Below are positions 1 to 9,560 of a stretch of 64,000 bases of DNA, piece by piece; the stretch's first letter is position 1, and each line of letters starts with the position of its first letter. Source of the DNA: Homalodisca vitripennis (Eukaryota; Arthropoda; Insecta; Hemiptera; Cicadellidae). The position numbers and the translations under genes are program-made. The stretch lies in assembly GCF_021130785.1 (NCBI RefSeq), contig NC_060213.1, forward strand, positions 98,634,501-98,698,500, given 5' to 3'. Below the pieces are notes generated by a model, which was given only the letters and a program-made list of their open reading frames with translations, made no database searches and had not been told where the DNA came from.

Positions 1-183
1 ATTGAAAATTAAACTGGGTTTCACTACAATTTGATGTATGTTTCAACAGTTACGTTACATGTGTTAATATAATACATGTATACAACTTTTATATTGTATA
101 TTGAGTTTGTTACACATTTTTTTATTAATTTATATTTTCTCGCTGACATCATGGTTACCCATAACACCAATGTAAATAATATT

Positions 184-831
184 ATGACTATTTTATTAAT
201 AGTCTGTGATTCCTACAGGCCCAAACATGAGTGTGAAGGTAAGTGGAATTTAATAAGTGACCCAATCAAAGATTATATAACATGTATAACATGGACAGAA
301 AATCATATCAATGTTTTTTTAGTTCAATTTCAGTCAGTAGAAGTAACAGCAAAGATCCGCTGAACCAATAATATGTCCACTCTCACAGCCGCTGGCAACA
401 CTGAGTTTTGATGGTCACTACAAAAACGATTATTCCATGTAGTGTAATGATGTATATTATCTATTATAAATGTTTTTAGTACCTTCCATACAGTGCATAT
501 CCAGATCTTATGTATATAAAATAACCCTCCATAGCTGAAGCTAGAAGATTGATTTTATAGCTAATTATAATAATAAAATAGTAATAGACAAACATTAAAT
601 GAGTTATTTTACAATGATTGTTGACAAACCTGAGCAATCAATGCTCAACTTGTCAAACATGATTTGAGATTAATTAACCACATTTTGGTCTGTTAATAAA
701 TAAAACTGTGTGATTTATTGGCTGATCGTTAGCAAAGTCACTTCAGAAACTGGAAAATTTAATTTATGTATGTTTGTCCGCACGATATAACATGAATGGC
801 GCAAGTTATATGCTTATAACTTATTTTGTTT
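184..831 (+). repeat. Dispersed repeat family 1, copy A
   Basis: This stretch aligns in the same orientation with 26537-27640 (copy B), and its first part also with 48340-48545 (copy C). Shared landmarks in order are a small hairpin (about 186-204, arms GACTATT/AATAGTC), a nearly invariant core of about 47 bp at 354-400 beginning GATCCGCTGAACCAATAA, a block starting CTCCATAGCTGAAG near 527, and an end block with TGTCCGCACGATATAAC near 770. The block at 716-740 resembles a tRNA A-box (GGCTGATCGTTAGC). No protein is encoded. The family is unidentified; a SINE-type or non-autonomous element is my inference. The LINE at 848 begins almost directly downstream. Confidence 0.75.
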
Positions 832-847
832 TATAAATATTCGAGTC

Positions 848-1632
848 TTTGTAGGATACATCGAGTCAGATGGTGGTTTATGTCATAACAAGAAGTGGAA
901 CTGTAATAGAGCGGATTGTAAACCGCACTGTGGTGATCCTCTTGGAGAGTTGTCGTCGAATGTTGCGCTACTGCTGTCACAAGTGGCAACGCTTGCCAAC
1001 AAAGACGAATTTAAATTGGAAATGAATCTAATTAGTGTCAACATAGAAAGATTATCTACCCAAATTGCCACATTTGAACCACGATTGGAGCAAGTCGAGA
1101 CTAAGATTGCGGCCTTAGAGGAGTCCCTTGCTAGGATCGATGAGAAAACGTCCAATGTGTCTGACATAAATCAAGAGAATATAATATCAGAAATGAATGA
1201 CAGATCACGCAGGGCGAGAAATGTCATCATGTACAAGGTGCCTGAGGCGAATGGTAATAACGCGACCATAAAAAAGAGCACGACGATTTGAAGATAAAAA
1301 CTATCCTTTCAGTCGCTGGTCTGGCTTCAGATGACCTTGTTACTTTCTTCCGCTTGGGGAAAGGCTCCAAAAACATTCGGCCCATTAAGTTAGTTCTAAG
1401 AAATAAAGATATCGCTATTAAACTTCTGAAGCGATTTAATTCTAGGATGGTCGTAAGCAAGGACCCAACCCTGTCGGAGGTGTCACTGGCTGGTGACAAG
1501 ACCCCTGATGAACGCAATTATCTGGCTAAACTGAGAAAGGAATTAGAGACTCGCACAAGCAAGGGCGAAACGGGTTTAACCATAAAACTTTTCAATGGTA
1601 CACCCAAAATAATCAAGAACCAAAAAAACTAA
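848..1632 (+). pseudogene. LINE ORF1 remnant: PHD-finger end plus coiled coil
   Basis: ORF1 proteins of LINEs bind element RNA and act as nucleic-acid chaperones. Reading open from about 848, the first residues carry the last half of a PHD-type finger (KKWNCNRADC, 893-922), matching the intact finger at the start of the minus-strand copy. A heptad-rich segment follows (about 950-1160), then the motif NDRSRRARNVIMYKVPE (about 1195-1245), typical of this ORF1 class. The frame breaks in an A-rich run near 1270. Coding resumes in another frame (FFRLGKGSKNIRPIKLVL, about 1345-1400) and ends at a stop at 1630-1632. The start codon and the first zinc ligands are missing because the copy is 5'-truncated. 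It is not functional. Confidence 0.8.
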
Positions 1633-1658
1633 CATTCTCCAACATCAAATCAGCATGC

Positions 1659-2837
1659 TTGTATGATATCCTAATGCTCACGGAAACGAATTTGTTTTCT
1701 GATATAGGCGATGCAGAACTGGGATTAAAAAATTACAACGTCTACAGACGGGACAGATCCGTCCTTACCAGTGCAAAGGGAAGTGGCGGAGGTGTGATTG
1801 TTGCTGTCAACAAGAGATTTAACTCGGGAATAGCAATGCCCGGTTCGCTCCTTGGCTTGGAGACGGTCTTTGTTTCCATCAATTTGTCACATAATGTAAG
1901 ACTCCTTATAAACTGTGTTTACATTCCCCCAAACAAGCATCTCCAGGTTTACACGGATTATTGCCAGGCAGTCGAGGAGGTTGCTGGCTTCACGCAATTT
2001 CAGGAGATCATCTTAGCCGGAGATTACAAAATACCACTCGTCGACTGGACCGTGAAAGACCCAAGCCTTTATACGGCTTCGTCACGCGTACTCTCAGAAA
2101 CTGCATGTCTGCTAAACTTGTACCAGCATAACTTTGTGCCGAACAATAGGGGGGTGTTTTTGGACCTGGTATTTGCCTCTTCAAACATCGAGATAAAGGA
2201 ACATACACTCCCCCTTGTGCCAATTGATGTTCATCACCCAGCCTTGGACATAACCCTCTACACTGGCATTACTTTTCAATCTACCAAGAAAATATACTTG
2301 CCTGACCCTTCTAGGTGCAATCTTGACAGCGTCTTCTCAAATCTCCTATCATCAGAAGTCCTGCAAATGGACCTAAATCTTCCCGATGCAGACACTAATG
2401 AGCTTTTCGTTGCTTTTTGTGAGTCACTAAAAACTATTATCCTTTCCCATACACCAAGTAGGAGAATTGGATTCACTAAATTTCCCTGCTGGTTTTCTAT
2501 CGAGTTAATCAATATTGTCATTGGGAAGAAAAGACTGCACAAACCTACAAACAAACGCTGGATTTACATACCTACTATGAGTTTCTCAAGAATTAGAGAC
2601 CAATGTCGCCAATTATCTACAACTTGCTACAACAATTATGTACAATACGTACAGGACTGTATCCCAGCCAACCCCAAGATCTTCTGGAGCTACTTGAGAA
2701 ATTCTAGAAGGAAAGACACGTCCCAAGCCACTATGGTGTATGATGGAAACCCTGTCTCTGATCCACAGGAAGTGTGTGAGGCGTTTGCCACGTTTCTTCT
2801 CTTCTGTCTTTTCTCACACTACAGAGCAGGTTCGTAA
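1659..2837 (+). pseudogene. LINE ORF2, endonuclease part (APE-type)
   Basis: This 392-codon open frame is the N-terminal half of ORF2, the apurinic-type endonuclease that nicks the target to prime reverse transcription. Visible landmarks are LTETN at residues 7-11 (metal-binding Glu), SGGGVIVAV at 42-50, CVYIPP at 86-91, AGDYKIPLVDW at 120-130, LDLVFAS at 168-174 and HHPALDI around 192-198. The usual GDFN motif reads GDYK here, so the catalytic Asn is lost. The conventional first beta strand (QN.NGLR in the minus-strand copy) is absent: the frame opens directly at the YDILMLTET segment. The tail contains the linker region before the reverse transcriptase (PKIFWSYLRNSRR, about residues 339-351). 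The frame is then lost near 2800. Confidence 0.85.
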
Positions 2838-4310
2838 CTACCAGTTCTCATCTCATTTTACCTTAAACGGTCCTGCTATTTGCGGAGGATGAGGTCTTTA
2901 AGGCTATGGAGGGTTTGATGGGTCAAAAGGATGTGGGCCCAGACATGATCCCGCCAAGGGTTTTGAAATATTGCAGAGTTCTGCTATGTGGACCTCTTAC
3001 CGCCATGTTCAACAAATCAATAAGTACTGTACCTTCCCTGACGTGTTGAAGGTTGGCTATGTGGTTCCAATCGACAAATCAGGACACCATGAGAACGTTG
3101 CCAACTATCGGCCCATCGTTATCCAACCAGCGCTGGCAAAAATATTTGAGAAACTTATATTAGCCAGGATCAATCCACTATTCAAAAACGTATTGTGCCC
3201 TGAACAGCATGGATTCACTTCGGGAAGATCGACGTTAGTAACCTTGTGATTATCCAAGAGGAAATCGTTGGAGCTTTTGCGGATAGAAGTCAGCTTGACG
3301 TTGTCTATGTCGATTTCTCCAAGGCCTTTGACAGGGTGAGCCATAAGCATCTGGTTGCCAAATTGGAGGCCTATGGAGTGATTTGGCCCCCTTGTTGAGA
3401 TGGTTCGCCAGCTACCTGTGTGGTCGGAGGCAGATAGTCAAGTATCTCGGTTCACTTTCTCGTGAGTTTATTGCAACATCAGGAGTGCCTCAGGGGTCAC
3501 ACCTAGGACCTTTGATTTTTGTATTGTTCATTAACGACATTGGCAAAAAGATGAAGACAAAAACACCTTCTGTTTGCCGATGATGTCAAGATCTTCCATC
3601 ACATCAGAGCCCAGGAGTGATTGCGCGGATCTCCAGAGAGATCTGACGGCTGTCGAGGAATGGTGTCAGCAAAACAGCATGAAGATTAACATCGAAAAAT
3701 GTTCAGATCGTTACTTATTACAAAATAAAAAACCCGATTAACCATGACTATCACTTGGCGGGGGAAAGTATTGGTTCGTTGTGCTGACGTCAAGGATCTT
3801 GGGGTGGTTTTTTACCCACGATTTAAGATCAACACACCATGTTAATAGCATTTGTCTGAGGGCTTCAAGATCGCTGGGGCTTTTGAGTCGAACCTCCAGA
3901 TTTATGACTGACTTGCGGACTTATAAAGGTGTTGTATTGTGCCAACGTCAGACCCATCCTTGAGCGGGTGTGGACACCCAACCAAGTGGGCCTTGTGAAG
4001 CAGATGGAGAACGTCCAAAACAGATTCCTGCGGCTTGTTGAGTGTCGATTGGGATTTCTCTTTAGGCTTGGTCCCCCTTAACGAAATAAAAGGGCTGCTG
4101 GGTCTTCACTCCCTTCAGTGCAGGAGGAACTCTCAGGATGCACTGTTCCTATACGGGGTCATTACAGGACTGGTAGATTGTCCAGCCATCCTTGGCCACA
4201 TAGGATTTACGCTGCTTCAGTGGAACTAGGTCTAGGGACTTATTCGAGAGAAGAAGTCTGAGCAGTAATTACGAATGCCACAGCACGATGAACAGAGTCC
4301 CAAATCCTAG
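2838..4310 (+). pseudogene. LINE ORF2, reverse transcriptase and C-terminal remnant
   Basis: Pieces of the reverse transcriptase are legible in alternating frames. They are GPDMIPPRVLKYC near 2938; a fingers segment with NYRPIVIQPALAKIFEKL (about 3102-3155); PEQHGFTSGRS (about 3199-3231); motif A VDFSKAFD (3309-3332); SGVPQGSHLGP (about 3478-3510); and motif C FADD (3573-3584). Both catalytic Asp signatures remain, but at least five frameshifts and several stops separate the blocks. The C-terminal LINE region (for example LVPLNEIKGLLGLHSLQCRR) is seen at about 4070-4130, and a last weak block RSRDLF at about 4232. There is no RNase H domain, which fits the CR1/Jockey group. Confidence 0.83.
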
Positions 4311-4421
4311 GAAATAAAATCGCTCCGCACTTGGACTTTTTACGGCGACCAGAGGTTCATTCAGAAAGGACCTCAATAATGTTCTATGTAATGAAAACAT
4401 GCCTCTTTGACCTAACAGAAG

Positions 4422-4426
<5 letters not shown>

Positions 4427-4472
<46 letters not shown>
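4427..4472. repeat. (AC)n microsatellite
   Basis: A 46-bp run of about 23 uninterrupted AC units lies just behind the LINE C-terminal coding remnant, probably inside its 3' untranslated region. Microsatellites commonly grow from LINE 3' tails; that origin is inference. Confidence 0.97.
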
Positions 4473-4476
<4 letters not shown>

Positions 4477-4604
4477 CCGTGAATCTGTGACCTGTTACCT
4501 TACTATTGTTATATTATTTTAGGATTATTTATTGGGGTTAATGTTAATATTTAAGTTGTTGTCTTATCTAATGTTTTACGCTTATATGTAATTATTGTTA
4601 TGTT

Positions 4605-4631
<27 letters not shown>
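4605..4631. repeat. (TA)n microsatellite
   Basis: A run of about 13 TA units lies in the AT-rich 3' flank of the first LINE. The surrounding 4500-4735 is also rich in TTAT/ATTATT words. Confidence 0.9.
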
Positions 4632-4637
<6 letters not shown>

Positions 4638-4735
4638 TATTGTTTATTATATTATTTATTTATATATTGTTATATTATTATGTTATTATTGTTGTTATTC
4701 TTAATTTTTCACTACCATATATAAATAAAATTTTA

Positions 4736-5061
4736 CCTTATAAATTAAAAATAATTAAACTAAAATAACCATAAAAAATAATATAGCATTTCACCACCTA
4801 AATTACAATTTTTGAAATTAATAACATATGTAGAATAATAATACAAGCAACATTTGATTTAGAACGTTTTACATGGATTAAGATACTTTATCTGTGAGAA
4901 GAAATATCTATGTAACTTTTATTAGAATGTTGTAGGTAACTTTAAACTCCGGGGACTGGGTTTAAATTTTTAGTACAAAATTCCCATAGAGCCACTCTAT
5001 GCGCAAAATGAGCCATTTTGTTGTGATTACGATTTAATTTAATAATTTAGTTCGATGGCTC
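4736..5061. other. AT-rich non-coding stretch
   Basis: I see no coding potential, no RNA gene and no clear repeat in this segment between the first LINE and the SINE-like block that follows. Confidence 0.6.
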
Positions 5062-5290
5062 TAGGTTTGAATACGCGAGCTGCCACTAGCTCAGAGGTTA
5101 TCGAATCAAAGTTGTTTATATATGTTTGGTTGATTGTTAGTAAAGTCTATCATTCGAAATCCTGGAAAAACCTAATGACTATATATCCAATGCACGGCAT
5201 TTCGAGAACAAACTGACCTACATAAAGACTTAAAAATTCGTTTCTATAAAAAATCGACGTCGAAGATGGCGCATGTAGGTTTGGCTAAGC
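5062..5290 (+). repeat. SINE-like fragment (tRNA A-box-like words)
   Basis: Around 5065-5110 the text CTGCCACTAGCTCAGAGG resembles a tRNA A-box. At 5125-5144 TTGGTTGATTGTTAGTAAAG aligns with 716-737 (family 1 copy A) and 39402-39422 (TTGGCTGAGCGGTAGCAAAG). A downstream GATGGCGC word near 5263 is also similar to copy A near 793. No complete A/B-box pair or tRNA cloverleaf can be shown, so this is only a candidate fragment of an old short interspersed element. Confidence 0.35.
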
Positions 5291-5561
5291 GTTAATGAAC
5301 ATTTTTCATTGGTTTTATGGTGGACTATGATGAAAACAAAAATATCAGGATAAATAAAGCTTGTAAACAGAGTAAAATCATACTGATTACATGTAGCTTG
5401 ATGAAATGAGTTATAGAGTTTGAAGTTTTACTTGCAAGGAAAACTTTAACAAACATTTTGATTAATCCGTTTTCAAGTAAATTTCAGACAAACATTAACT
5501 ACATGAATTCAGTTCCATGAATGTTGCATGGATTCAGTTTCAAAACCTATTTATTGAAGAC

Positions 5562-5690
5562 GGCTCTCCACGGCCAGGTCCAATTCAATGACAATTGTGT
5601 AAACGATATTACGACGTGCTGTGAATCGAAAAAATCGGATGCTATTTAAAACGTCCAGTCCTCTCTACCATTGTTGGATGGAAATATCTC
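5562..5690 (-). repeat. Repeat paired with 28054-28182, possibly Penelope-related
   Basis: This block aligns base for base over about 130 bp with 28054-28182. Shared words include CTCCACGG, ACAATTGTGTAAA, CGACGTGCTGTGAA, GATGCT and CTACCATTGTT. The partner overlaps the upstream end of a minus-strand GIY-YIG remnant of a Penelope-like element, so this may be another relic of that element. No GIY-YIG motif is visible here. Confidence 0.55.
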
Positions 5691-6665
5691 CAGTAATTCT
5701 TTATTCAGAAAATAGCTATTATAACCCTTGGTTTTCGACGTAAATTTTTACTCGAATTACTTGCTTTACGTATTAAAATCCCTCATGATGTAATATAATG
5801 GAACCCATGAAATGTTTCAAACTCAAGTAAGCATACGTCAGGTACATATTATTTCAATGTTCGTGATTAAGAGCATAGAGTTGAAATCACTGATAAGCTT
5901 TTGTGCGTTTATGAACATTTCTCGTTGGAATCATGTATATTTCCGATGACACATCTGACTTTTAAAACACATGTCTGGGAAACATATTTTGAGCAAAAGG
6001 ATTTTTATACTAGTCCTTGTCATATACTTCCGGTTAAGATATTTTAAGGACAATATTTGAGTTTATCTTTTAGTGCCGGTTAAGGAAATATGTATGCACA
6101 GGAATATTTGTATCTATTTATTTATTCAAAATATTTTTAAACAAAACAAAATGCAACGAAATGAAAAATGCCTTTATTAAAGAGGGGAGTTAGTCTCTAT
6201 ATAATCAATATACATATAATATAATACAATCAATAAACCCTATATCATTAACAGTAAACTTACAATACTTGAATATAGGCACAAATTAAACTTTTATAAT
6301 ACCTAACTTTATAATAATATATAAACAACATTGCTTGGTTTGCATAAAAAATCACGGATTTAATAATATCATTCTAAAAAGCAAACACTCGTGAAGAGTT
6401 AAAAAAAATATTTCTATGTTTTGGGAGTTCTGGACTCCCTGGAACTACTTCTTATCTATGCCACCGAAGTTTTTGAACACTCAAATTAGTTAACATCAAT
6501 GGTATTCGGTTGATACGTTATAAGTCATGTTGAGACATTGTAAGAATGTATTTTGTTATACTAACATAAAATTTTGTCAGAGATTAATTTTGAATCTAAA
6601 TAGACAGTGTAGAGTTAATAATATATCTACACAATAAGCTAAAGCTCATACTATTATAACTTATT
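5691..6665. other. AT-rich non-coding stretch
   Basis: No ORF of note, RNA gene or alignable repeat was recognised. Composition is like the rest of the window. Confidence 0.6.
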
Positions 6666-7365
6666 AATATTTGTATGGGAATCACTGATGATTTTCCTTT
6701 TTTTAATATCATTCTTTAAATTCAATGAGGCCAGATTGAATAAACCGAGATCTTGATCAGCGAAACAAATTAAATTACGTTCACTATTATTTCCTCCTTT
6801 TGAGAAAACCAATGTAAGATTTATTTCATTATTCCCCACCCATCATTTGGTTTGCGTTAAAAAAGTACTGAAACCCTTTTGTATTTCTGCGTTAAAATGG
6901 ACTTTATATAATTTTTATTGATTATTGTATTTTAATCAAACAATTACACTTAAAGATGTATGACGTAAGTTATCTCTTCTGACTGTAAAAGATAGGTATT
7001 CTGAGAAATGACACACAAACAGTTACATCAAATTACATTGATTATACAAGGGAAAATCGCTCACATACAGTATATTAATTGTTAAGAAATAATTATTTAT
7101 GATCAGTACTCAGGACTTTATATTTTTAGTTCTTTAAGAAATAATGTAGTTTCTTGAACTTTTATCAATAGTTAACAGGATATGTGTCTATATTCATATA
7201 TAGCACAGTTTGAAATATTACAGAAAGGCATCTCCTACTAGTATAGGTGCATGCGCCTCTATTCTGGAACCGTATGTGATAATGAAACAGTTAAAATACA
7301 TAGCTAAAGTATTCTTCTTCTGTGTGGAATATTATACATATTTATTTGGCTGCAGGTATATTTTA
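6666..7365. repeat. Dispersed repeat family 2, uninterrupted copy
   Basis: Three blocks align in order with 33546-37650. They are 6666-6960 with 33546-33835 (shared words include CAATGAGGCCAG, GAGATCTTGA, GCGAAACAAATT, TATTTCATTATTCC), 7020-7040 with about 36968-36988 (GTTACATCAAATTA), and 7200-7365 with 37495-37650 (TACAGAAAGGCA, CACCTCTATTCTGG-like). The other copy is split by a mariner insertion. No coding sequence is evident, and the element type is unknown. Confidence 0.75.
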
Positions 7366-8979
7366 ATGTTAAATAGTACTGTTTCGTTTTTTTAATATTG
7401 TCAATGTCGTTACTATTAAAAGAAATACACATTCTGACATTAACGTAAAAAGTTCAAGGTATTATACAAATTTTTATGTATTATTAAAAACAATTATTGC
7501 AAATGAACATCGTCTTAAACTATATATAATCTTATTTTTAATACCCTTCACATCTATTAAATTATCTTAATCCTTTTATTTTAAAGCAGTACCTAAAACA
7601 TATTTGATATTTCGATAAATAAAACAGGGTCTTCAATCACCTTATATATTGTAAAACCTCAGAAGATAAAATCTACAAATTTTGCACGATTTTCTACACC
7701 TCTATCTGTAATACTTTTTTATGCAATAAGTATCACATGCTTACATTATGGTGAGGGGGCGTCCCCTTGGGGATGTACATGAAAAATGTGAATTCAAGCC
7801 AAAGTCTATATGCATTTAATTTAAAGCTCTTAATTTTAACGCCAAAAATGTCACATTATTCGTAAAAAAAATGACAGATGTTCAAAAGAGGTAGACTTTT
7901 AATAGTTAAATTGTTATAGCGTAAACGATTTAGAATCACCAAATCAGAAAATATACCACTTTATATGTGTGTTATATTACATAAGTTACAATAGTCACAA
8001 AACTGACCCTGTACTAAGTGACTTTTGGTATAAACACTGCCATTTAGACGTTTAGGTTTGAGATTATGACAACCAACCAATCGAAAAATAACCATTTTCA
8101 GAATGCCAACAGAAAGAACGTTAAGTCTAATGGGTATTATTGGAAATTTAAACACAAATTTCATATTAGAATATTTAAAAAGTTTGAACTCTGCTCAGTC
8201 CTTGTAAGGTAATCCACATACGTCAAAAGGCATATAAACCCTACGATTTGAATCAAAAGCTCATCGACGTAAAGAACGTCTTAAAGTAAGAATACCTTGG
8301 TAATGTATTTATGTTCATTGTTGAAAATTTAACCCTCCCTCAAATCTTAATAGTATTTTATTCAAATTTTCAGTTATCAATCAGTGAGGAAACCCAATTT
8401 AACTCTCAAAAAGCTCACAATTAGTACTCGAGTGTTTAAAAGAGATATCTCTTTAGATGTGTGTCGGATTTAGAGATACTAGCATGTTCTAGGTGCACTA
8501 CAACCAACGAGAATCTGAGAAATTCATTGTCTATGGGAATTAAATTAATTGATTAATGATAGGAGCTATGTACTGAATTATAGCTATTGGTTAAGTTATG
8601 TCTGGCTTCAATCGTACGAGTTTGGCTCATCATTAGATGTGAGGTTTTAGTTTAGTCTTAATATTGTACGAGAACCTGTTCTTTATAAGCTTTGTAACGT
8701 TTTTACGTCATACAAAGTGGCCTGGAAGAAATCTAGTAATGTGTAAACAATTGTATTATAATTGAAAACACGTCCATATATTCTTATCCAATGTAGAAAA
8801 TATTATATGAATAGGCAAATACCACAATATACACCACGTCTTTCCAGTGACACAAAACCTAATTTATTAAAAAATAAGTAAACTCATAACTTAAAAATAA
8901 ATGTAAGAAAAGAAAAAATCGTGCTGGGTCCCGTCAAACTTTCCTTTTGTTCAACGCAAAACATACTATTTCGTTGTCC
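7366..8979. other. AT-rich non-coding stretch
   Basis: Nothing recognisable on either strand. Short ORFs here are of the length expected by chance in AT-rich DNA. Confidence 0.6.
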
Positions 8980-9560
8980 TCTTTATTTTTCATTATTCAA
9001 GAAACAATAAAGCATGGTTCACACTCTTGGAGTTCATGGGCAATTCGATAGGTCTAGTCTACTGTGGGAGATGACTGTTGGAGTTGGTGGGGTTTGTTCC
9101 CTAACCTCAGAGGTTCTTGCTAACCTCACCAAAGGTATGCCACCCCTTGCCTATTTTGACTGGAGAGGCTGGTTCAGAGCTGGCCTCCCCTTCTTCCAGG
9201 GGGACATGACTTTGAGATGTCGTGCCCTAATTCTTCCTCATGGATCTCGATAGGAGGCGGCCCCTACTCCCTAACCTTACCCATCCTGAATATCCGGTCA
9301 CTCCGGAAGCAGCGCAAAGGGTCTTACAGGACTAAGTGCAATTTATAAGCTTCTTGTCCTAAGAGAACAAAAAATGGTTCACACCCATAATTCAATATTA
9401 ATGAATGGTTATCTCATTCTTTTCTTTATTCTCCAATATTCTAAGAACAATAAACATGGTTTAGACTTAATTCAATATTACTGAGTCAACAATATAATCA
9501 TGTTGTTTTCTTTATTCTCAAATATTGCAAGATCAATAGAGAATGGTTTGGATTTATAAT
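8980..9560. repeat. Tandem repeat of 82-87 bp, interrupted by a GC-rich block
   Basis: The word AAGAAACAATAAAGCATGG at 8999 recurs in variant form at 9361, 9443 and 9530, each followed by a TTCACAC/TTAGAC/TTGGAT-type word. The last three are spaced 82 and 87 bp. TCTTTATTCTC and TTCAATATTA words recur at the matching places. The first unit is separated from the second by a GC-rich segment (9025-9360). Either that block inserted into the array, or the repeated word at its edges is a long target duplication. Confidence 0.7.
9025..9360. mobile_element. GC-rich block of foreign composition, candidate transposon fragment
   Basis: The segment is far richer in G and C than its surroundings, with CTCCCTAACCTTACCCATCC and GGAGGCGGCCCC among its words. 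It begins and ends abruptly at two copies of a tandem-repeat word. An open frame of 79 codons (9014-9253) crosses it but shows no domain I recognise. A piece of a transposable element, perhaps a 5' untranslated region, is the most likely explanation. The class is unknown. Confidence 0.45.

Larger units (their letters stand above)
848..4735 (+). mobile_element. CR1/Jockey-type non-LTR retrotransposon, copy 1 (5'-truncated, decayed)
   Basis: The element contains in order the end of a PHD finger and an ORF1 with a coiled-coil part, an APE-type endonuclease, a reverse transcriptase with recognisable motifs (VDFSKAFD, SGVPQGS, FADD), the LINE C-terminal region, and an AT-rich 3' flank with (CA)n and (TA)n. 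The 5' end lies inside the ORF1 zinc finger, as expected for incomplete target-primed reverse transcription. The 3' limit is set loosely at a TATATAAATAAAATTTTACC segment and could be several hundred bases earlier. It is related to but clearly divergent from the minus-strand element at 28449-32690, so it is a different family of the same clade. Clade assignment (CR1/Jockey group) comes from motif wording, not from a tree. Confidence 0.88.

Noticed and set aside
76..363. 95-codon ORF at the start of the window as a gene.
   Set aside because: It overlaps repeat family 1 copy A and has no recognisable domain.
1260..1300. ORF1 frameshift at about the same place in both LINE copies, suggesting programmed frameshifting.
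   Set aside because: In copy 1 the break is at an A-run and in copy 2 at a different T-run (near 32088), with more frameshifts elsewhere in both. Ordinary homopolymer indels explain them.
4269..4522. Cys/Val- and Thr/His-repeat ORFs over the (AC)n run.
   Set aside because: Translations of a dinucleotide repeat, not genes.
5060..5110. Possible tRNA gene (TAGCTCAGAGG and GTTATCGAATC words).
   Set aside because: The words are about 12 bases apart and no cloverleaf can be folded; kept only as a SINE-like hint.
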